A stretch of 40,446 nt of DNA from Planctomycetota bacterium. GTDB lineage: Bacteria; Planctomycetota; JAJSAM01; JAJVHW01. The stretch is taken from contig JAJRPF010000038.1 in the NCBI GenBank assembly GCA_024280885.1, positions 1 to 40,446 of the forward strand, given 5' to 3'. This document shows positions 36,111-40,446 of this stretch, one piece after another. The notes below the pieces were generated by a model. The model was not told where the DNA came from and made no database searches. It saw only the letters and a program-made list of their open reading frames with translations. Positions within the stretch are counted from its first letter, which is position 1. Every line of letters begins with the position of its first letter. The position numbers were made by a program, and so were the translations under genes.

Positions 36111-36136
36111 GTGCACATGGTGTAGATAGTGCACAT
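36111..36136. repeat. GTGCACAT direct repeats
   Basis: GTGCACAT occurs at 36111-36118 and 36129-36136, a period of 18 bases. Each contains the palindrome GTGCAC. It lies in the 159-bp gap between the convergent STAND and AAA+ ATPase genes. Two equally spaced palindromic boxes suggest a protein-binding site or a small tandem duplication; no T-rich terminator is visible in the gap. Confidence 0.4.
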
Positions 36137-36221
36137 CGGCGGCTCTGCTGGCGATGACGCCCGGGCTGCCGTGCGAGTTCAAGTGCCGCTCACGCAACCT
36201 CGATGCGCTGATGATTGCCGA

Positions 36222-37859
36222 TCAGTCGCGGGCCCCCGGACGATCTGCACCATCTGCACTCTCGCGCTGGTCGATGCGCTCCACCTTCCAGCGGTAGCCG
36301 AGGCTCGAGCGTGCGCCCGAGTGGACGAGTCGAAGGCCGTCCACGATCCGCCCGTGGTGTCGGCGGAGCACGTATGCGAGCGCGCGCGTGGAGAGCGCTC
36401 CGTCGGGCAGGAGCTCCGCGAGCGCGTCACCCAGGTCCGAGGACTCGTCGCGCTGTATGTGCTCGATGATCTCGCGGACTGTTGCCGGCGCGGGCAATGC
36501 CTGCTCCCACGCGTGCAGCAGCATTCGCAGAGCATCGAGGTCACTGTCCCCGTCCTCGCGGAGGCGGCTACGTCCAGCGGTCGGATCGCCGATGCCCGTC
36601 CAGATCACTGCACCGCGGATCAGGTCGTCCCACTTCTCGAAGGAGCCGATGCGCGGGCCGCCGTGACGGGGACTACCGGCCCGATGGTAGGCCCGGAGCA
36701 CCGTCAGCGCGTCGATGATGAGCCGAGCCCGGTTCTCGCGGACGTGATCGAGCAGGTTCTCGATCGCGAAGCCGGTGAGATCCTCGGGATGCTCCACGCC
36801 GGCGTCCAGGTCGATAGGGATCACGCGGCGTCCCAGGTCGCCGCGGAGACGGAGGTTGTTGCCTGTCACGACCCACGTGATGCCGCCGAGATCGACGGTG
36901 ACCATTCGGGACACGCCGAGCATACGATCCGTGAAGTCCACGGAGGTGAGAGCGGCAGCGAGACTCGGAGACCCGAGACTGCCCTCGACGTTGTCGAGCA
37001 GAACCACGCCCGAGCCGCGTATGCCGATGCTCAAGATCGCCTTTCGAGTGCTCGCCTCGTCCGTCCCGAACACGACCGGGGACGTCTCGTGTCCGGTGGC
37101 GAGCACGGAGAGCACCTGTGCCAGCAGCGTCTTGCCGCTGCCCGGGGTGGTTGCTCGGACAACGAACATGGGCGCGGGTCCGAGCACCGCTCGGCGCGCG
37201 ACCACCGTGAGGATGGCTGCGAGGAGCGCCGAGCGGTCACACTCGGCGACGAAAGGGAAGTCTCTCGACCATGCGAGCAGCCGGTCGGCGGCCTGCACCG
37301 CGTCCTTGTGCCGAGGCCGAGTGGGCAGTGGCGTAAAACGCTCCGAGAACTCCAGGAGGACGCCGTCGTCCGCGTGGAAGCCAGCATCCTGCAGGACGCG
37401 TCCGTCGGGCAGCAGGTGCGGCGCGTATCCGATCGCCTTCAGTTCCGGTACGCCGGGCCACGCGCCGCGCTCGATGACGGTCGTCGTCGCCCACCCGGGC
37501 AGCACAGCGGGTTGCCACTCGATGGTGCCGCCGACGCTCTTCGCCTTGAGCACGCGGACGTGACGGGAGACGACGTCCGGCACAGCCGAGCGCTCCATGG
37601 GCTCGACCCGCACGATCGGTGTGGCGCGGTCGTCGGACGGGATGCTGCGCGAGACGCGGACGAGCAGGCCGTGGCGTTGAAAAACGCCATCGATCGCGGC
37701 GAGGATCTGAACGACTCGGTCGACCATCACGGCCATGTCGTTGATGAGTTTCAGTGCCGGCCGCCGGTCCTCACCGGGGCGATCCGCCGCGTTCGTAGAG
37801 TTGGTCTTCAGGCTCAGAACGCGAACTCTGCGGGCTCGATCCGGGGTACGCACGGTCAT
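36222..37859 (-). CDS. Phage-type SF3/D5-like AAA+ ATPase
   Basis: A 545-aa protein whose core matches replicative ATPases of phages and integrative elements: TPGSGKT near 239-245 (Walker A), VVLLDN near 286-291 (Walker B), TGNN near 333-336 (sensor 1) and GDLGRRVIPI near 341-350 (arginine finger). The first 220 residues may be a cut-down primase-associated region; no primase catalytic motif was seen. The C-terminal 180 residues are helical, possibly DNA-binding. Two ATG codons are adjacent; the second, at 37859, lies five bases after GAGGAG and is preferred over 37862. It is the last gene of the minus-strand module and points to replication or mobilisation of an element. Confidence 0.75.
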   Translation of the reverse strand: MTVRTPDRARRVRVLSLKTNSTNAADRPGEDRRPALKLINDMAVMVDRVVQILAAIDGVFQRHGLLVRVSRSIPSDDRATPIVRVEPMERSAVPDVVSRHVRVLKAKSVGGTIEWQPAVLPGWATTTVIERGAWPGVPELKAIGYAPHLLPDGRVLQDAGFHADDGVLLEFSERFTPLPTRPRHKDAVQAADRLLAWSRDFPFVAECDRSALLAAILTVVARRAVLGPAPMFVVRATTPGSGKTLLAQVLSVLATGHETSPVVFGTDEASTRKAILSIGIRGSGVVLLDNVEGSLGSPSLAAALTSVDFTDRMLGVSRMVTVDLGGITWVVTGNNLRLRGDLGRRVIPIDLDAGVEHPEDLTGFAIENLLDHVRENRARLIIDALTVLRAYHRAGSPRHGGPRIGSFEKWDDLIRGAVIWTGIGDPTAGRSRLREDGDSDLDALRMLLHAWEQALPAPATVREIIEHIQRDESSDLGDALAELLPDGALSTRALAYVLRRHHGRIVDGLRLVHSGARSSLGYRWKVERIDQRESADGADRPGARD

Positions 37860-37962
37860 CATGACTCCTCGCTTGGGTCGCCGAGCGAACTTGCGCGCTG
37901 AAGTAGCTGCCGCAGGCGTCGACGTGCGCGCGAGGGTCTCTGGTCATGGATACGCCTTTACA

Positions 37963-37990
37963 GTAGGCCCTTGAGATCGTTGTCGCCTAC
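37963..37990. repeat. GTAGGC/GCCTAC inverted repeat
   Basis: GTAGGC (37963-37968) and GCCTAC (37985-37990) form a perfect six-base dyad with a 16-base spacer, in the gap upstream of the AAA+ ATPase gene and just after the stop of the 350-aa gene. It could be an operator. No clear promoter boxes were found beside it. Confidence 0.3.
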
Positions 37991-38002
37991 CGCAACAAGG
38001 CA

Positions 38003-39055
38003 CTACGACTCGGTCGCCCGTCGGCGCCCTTTCCTCGGCGCTTGAATGTGTGCGATCGGTCGCAATGGGTTGTCTCTGAGTGCGGCGAGGAGGCGCTTTG
38101 CCAGGTCGTAGCCGTTGATCCGCAGGGTCTCTTGCGCGTCGTCGTGCATCGACCCACCGGGGGGCGGGAGGTTTGCCGCAGCGTGCGCTTCGACGCGCTT
38201 CTCGTGGATGCTCTCGATCGCCGTGCGGTGGGCCACGCCGGCGGCGCGAGCGTCGAGAAACGTCATCGCCTCTGACGGCGAGAACGTTCCCCAGATTGTG
38301 TTGGGCCGAAGAACCCACCGGTCTCGGCGCTCGAACTCGTCTCGACGCCGCATGGTGAGAATGCGCTTCACGGCATTCACCACTTCGCCGGGCGCTCCAT
38401 CCATGTGCACGAAGATCTCCACGTAGTCCCCGGTCGGGGCGCGCCACGGTCCCAGGCGCGCTGCCCCGCCGAGGATCACCGCCGGCAGGAAGAGGGGCGC
38501 GAAGAACGCGCGCAGCATCTTCTCAAGGGCCGCCGACCCGTCAGGGGCTTCGAGCTTGTCGTTCGGCGGGGGGAACGCGTGCTCGCGCGAAAGTCGCCCA
38601 CTGAGCCTGCCCAGAGACGCTCCGTGCCCGATGCGGAGCGACGACTCCACCATGCGCTGTGCGTTCTTCGGGTCCGGGAGGATCCCCGCCGAGGCGAGCT
38701 TCTGCAGCTCCGTGTCGCTCTCGAGCTCGTCGATCTTGGCCTCCCAGTCGGGCACCAACTCGGGCGAGGGCCGGACAGGCGTGTGCAGCGCGGCCCAATG
38801 CTCTGGACTGCGTCGGAGTAGTTCCCACGCGAACCACCAGTGCGCGTAGGGGCACGTGGTCTGGAGCACGTGCTGCTCGATCTCAAGCTGGATGGCGACG
38901 GAGTCAGACTGATCGCGGCGCGGCGTCAGGTCCCAATCGAAGAGGAGCTGCGACGGCGATCGCGTGCCCTGGCTCGGCGCGGCGAACTCCGCGAACGGGT
39001 TGCCAGTATCGTCGTCCGTCGCCTTCGGAGTCACGTGCGTATCCGTCCCGAACAT
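38003..39055 (-). CDS. Hypothetical protein of the phage-like module
   Basis: A 350-aa soluble protein from the ATG at 39055. No known domain was recognised. The N-terminal 50 residues are low-complexity and acidic; the middle has Trp-rich TCPYAHWWFAWELL and helical stretches; residues near 220-280 include a segment FVHMDGAPGEVVNAVKRIL that looks structured; the end is very basic (RKGRRRATES), suggesting nucleic-acid contact. The frame is open far upstream, and a TTG at 39115 is a possible earlier start; AGGAG lies 14 bases before the ATG, which is too far to be convincing. Codon bias is strong throughout. It sits between a small gene and the AAA+ ATPase in the same orientation. Confidence 0.65.
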   Translation of the reverse strand: MFGTDTHVTPKATDDDTGNPFAEFAAPSQGTRSPSQLLFDWDLTPRRDQSDSVAIQLEIEQHVLQTTCPYAHWWFAWELLRRSPEHWAALHTPVRPSPELVPDWEAKIDELESDTELQKLASAGILPDPKNAQRMVESSLRIGHGASLGRLSGRLSREHAFPPPNDKLEAPDGSAALEKMLRAFFAPLFLPAVILGGAARLGPWRAPTGDYVEIFVHMDGAPGEVVNAVKRILTMRRRDEFERRDRWVLRPNTIWGTFSPSEAMTFLDARAAGVAHRTAIESIHEKRVEAHAAANLPPPGGSMHDDAQETLRINGYDLAKRLLAALRDNPLRPIAHIQAPRKGRRRATES

Positions 39056-39101
39056 GGGTAGGGGGTACGGCTCCTCATCCCTGGACTCCTGTGCCCACAG
39101 G

Positions 39102-39332
39102 TCATGCGACGGCAACCATCGACACGCGGCTACTTCGCTCTGTCGTCGTACACCCGTCGCAGGTCTCGATGAGCTTGTCGCCGCGCGCGTCGGTCCCGTC
39201 AGGTCGAACGATCCGGACCGCATCGGGGGGCAACCCGTAGGTGTCTGCGGCGTGCTCTTCGATCGACCCCACGCCAGCGTCGCTCCGCGCACTGCGTTGT
39301 CTTCTGGGCGGCTCGTTCCGCTTCTTGGACAT
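39102..39332 (-). CDS. Small hypothetical protein, C-terminus apparently frameshifted
   Basis: A 76-aa product starting MSKKRNEPPRR, with AGGAG six bases before the ATG (plus-strand 39339-39343), so it is a real gene. The N-terminus is basic. The central segment GLPPDAVRIVRPDGTDARGDKL reads like a folded protein. After KLIET the annotated frame gives a cysteine- and serine-rich tail, but the adjacent frame gives LRRVYDDRAK and a stop at 39130-39132, a far more natural end. One missing C on the coding strand near 39162-39163 would explain this. Whether it is mutation, read error or a recoding site cannot be told here. Confidence 0.6.
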   Translation of the reverse strand: MSKKRNEPPRRQRSARSDAGVGSIEEHAADTYGLPPDAVRIVRPDGTDARGDKLIETCDGCTTTERSSRVSMVAVA

Positions 39333-39487
39333 GCCACGCTCCTGATATCGAGTCACTGGAACCTGCAGAGTACCCCCCGATCTGCCAGTGGGCGACCTCG
39401 TTGCGGAACATGGATGGGCGTCACAGACGCTTGACCGCGCGCTGCGAAAGGAGAGCCGGCCCGCCGAGGCGGCGGCCCTCCCGCAGA

Positions 39488-40273
39488 TCACCCGCGCCAC
39501 GCCGCGCACGCGCGCCTGAACGAGCACCCACTGCACAGGAAACCTGCCTGCGGCACCGGACGCCGACGGCCTTCCAGGACTTCCCGCATCGCGTCGATGG
39601 TCGGCTGGACCAGGGCCGCGAGTCGTCGTAGTTCGGGCACACGGTCGCACCCGGATACCGGCAGCTCGTAGTCCACGACCTGCGGCGTTCTCGTCTTCAC
39701 CAAGTGGGTCCAAGTCCAGCTCGCGACCGGCCGGGACCGGGACGCCTGCCAGCCTTGAACCATGCTGATTTTTTGGACGTCGAGGGGGGCGAGCAAATCG
39801 TCCCGCGAGGGCTTGGCGGCCGTGACTTTCCAATCCCGAACCAGGTCGCCCGCGGGGGTCTCCTCGACGAGATCTACGTAGCCGAGCAGGGGCAAGTCGA
39901 TGCCCGGCAGATCGACGCGGATCTCCTCTTCGATGGCAACAATCCTGCCACGTGGTACGAACGTTTTCCGCCAATGTAGGTAGAGCCCCCGTAGACGGTC
40001 CACCACGGCATCGCGGTCGAGCTTCCCGTAGGTAATGGCACCCGATGCCTCCTCCAGGAAGTACACGCTTTCGAGGAGATCGAGCGCGTCGTCCTCGTCG
40101 AACGACGCGCCTTCTTTCCGGTATCGCATGTCCTCGGCCAGGACTTCGTGCAGCGCGACGCCGGCGCACATGGCGACGGGGCGCGTTTCTGGCGGGACGC
40201 CGGTACGGCGGAAGAACCAAGCCAACGAGCAATTCAGGAAACCCCGAACGGAAGACACGCTCCATGACCTCAC
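39488..40273 (-). CDS. RecB/Cas4-family PD-(D/E)XK nuclease with Fe-S-type cysteines
   Basis: A 261-aa protein expected to act as an exonuclease in recombination or end processing. Motifs in order: SVRGFLNC with Cys15, His42 in LHEVLAE, GYVD with Asp134, DWK with Asp147 and Lys149, a QK...QGWQ motif about 25 residues later, and a C-terminal CX2CX5C (Cys247, 250, 256). Cys15 plus the last three form the 4Fe-4S ligand pattern of AddB, Cas4 and related phage nucleases. The frame is open to 40330, but GTG 40273 overlaps the upstream stop (GTGA) and lies eight bases after GAGGAG, so it is the start. No cas genes or CRISPR repeats are nearby, so a phage recombination role is favoured. Confidence 0.82.
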   Translation of the reverse strand: MRSWSVSSVRGFLNCSLAWFFRRTGVPPETRPVAMCAGVALHEVLAEDMRYRKEGASFDEDDALDLLESVYFLEEASGAITYGKLDRDAVVDRLRGLYLHWRKTFVPRGRIVAIEEEIRVDLPGIDLPLLGYVDLVEETPAGDLVRDWKVTAAKPSRDDLLAPLDVQKISMVQGWQASRSRPVASWTWTHLVKTRTPQVVDYELPVSGCDRVPELRRLAALVQPTIDAMREVLEGRRRPVPQAGFLCSGCSFRRACAAWRG

Positions 40274-40446
40274 GACGCCTGCTCCTCGAGGAGCGCGTCG
40301 ATGAGCTTGCTGATGTCCTCCTTGTTGCACTGCCGAAGTTCGACGCCCACGACTCTCTGGCAGATCGCTCCGATCGCCTCGGCGTTCAGATTGCGCTCGT
40401 TCGCGAGCTTGCGGACGAGTTGCTTCTGGCTCGCAGTCGGTTCGGG
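40270..40446 (-). CDS. C-terminus of a phage-type protein (partial, cut by window edge)
   Basis: Only the last 58 residues are present: a helical segment with SQKQLVRKLANE near its start and NKEDISKLIDALLEEQAS at its end. This pattern, a helix with a Q-x-x-L-x-x-L face followed by a KxEASxLIDxLL-like helix, is common at the C-terminus of phage recombination and DNA-binding proteins, for example those encoded beside phage exonucleases. It overlaps the nuclease start by four bases, so the two are co-translated. The main domain lies outside the window, so the identity stays open. Confidence 0.6.
   Translation of the reverse strand, partial: PEPTASQKQLVRKLANERNLNAEAIGAICQRVVGVELRQCNKEDISKLIDALLEEQAS

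Noticed and set aside
36129..37901. Plus-strand open frame of 590 codons
   Set aside because: It lies opposite the AAA+ ATPase gene, whose motifs are clear. The translation is rich in Arg, Asp, Val and His with no domain, as expected for the antisense frame of a GC-rich gene.
37860..37949. Short minus-strand frame starting at 37949 upstream of the AAA+ ATPase
   Set aside because: It overlaps the ATPase start in another frame, has no convincing ribosome site, and its second half is clearly a shadow of the ATPase gene.
39488..40273. Possible Cas4 and hence a CRISPR-Cas locus
   Set aside because: The Cys pattern fits Cas4, but no cas1, cas2 or repeat-spacer array is in the window, and the partner gene looks phage-like.

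Overview
The window is a GC-rich bacterial chromosome segment of about 40 kb. The left part looks like the vertically inherited core of a Planctomycetota-like or similar Gram-negative, lipoprotein-rich bacterium. This is inferred from gene content: a short PSD/PSS phosphatidylethanolamine pair, an AroD-AroE-AroK fusion, secreted HEAT-repeat and CXXCH lipoproteins, and a DUF255 thioredoxin lipoprotein. No 16S rRNA or marker search was possible.

Core region (1-14872). A tightly packed plus-strand run encodes phosphatidylethanolamine synthesis (psd, pssA), folate (folK), pantothenate (panC), isoprenoid (ispE) and shikimate (aroD-E-K fusion) enzymes, several with overlapping ends. Next come an exported HEAT-repeat protein, a 543-bp gap holding a roughly 190-nt imperfect palindrome, a lipoprotein phosphatase with a C-terminal haem-binding-type CXXCH motif, and an orphan ModA-like molybdate-binding lipoprotein. 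Convergent to these are a DUF255/thioredoxin-fold lipoprotein and a stand-alone B3/B4 (PheT-like) protein. The core ends at a tRNA with a CAT anticodon and encoded CCA, a classic integration site.

Accessory region 1, defence cassette (about 14873-36062). After about 600 bp without a supportable gene and one small divergent gene, five very large plus-strand genes follow: a SNF2-type helicase, an Eco57I-class adenine methyltransferase, an OLD-type ATPase/TOPRIM protein, an 1810-aa DEAD/H helicase with DUF1998 and a C-terminal Vsr/DUF559-like nuclease region, and a 1531-aa protein with an Mrr-like nuclease motif, a NACHT/STAND NTPase and a long helical C-terminus. The first three are joined by ATGA overlaps, the fourth follows by 61 bp with a perfect Shine-Dalgarno, and the fifth by 78 bp. 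The composition is close to class 1 DISARM and to helicase-methylase-ATPase (Hma) systems. What sets it apart is the fusion of helicase, DUF1998 and nuclease in one chain, the OLD component, and the adjacent Avs-like STAND sensor. This is the best candidate in the window for an undescribed or variant antiviral system. The likely logic is self DNA marked by methylation, two translocases and nucleases attacking unmodified DNA, and a STAND protein as a second or back-up layer.

Accessory region 2, phage- or ICE-like module (36222-40446, minus strand). Reading from the right edge: the C-terminus of a phage-type protein, a RecB/Cas4-like PD-(D/E)XK nuclease with four Fe-S-type cysteines, a small protein with an apparent one-base frameshift, an unknown 350-aa protein, and an SF3/D5-like AAA+ ATPase. 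This suggests that the defence cassette sits in or beside an integrated mobile element at the tRNA. No integrase and no second att copy were seen in the window.
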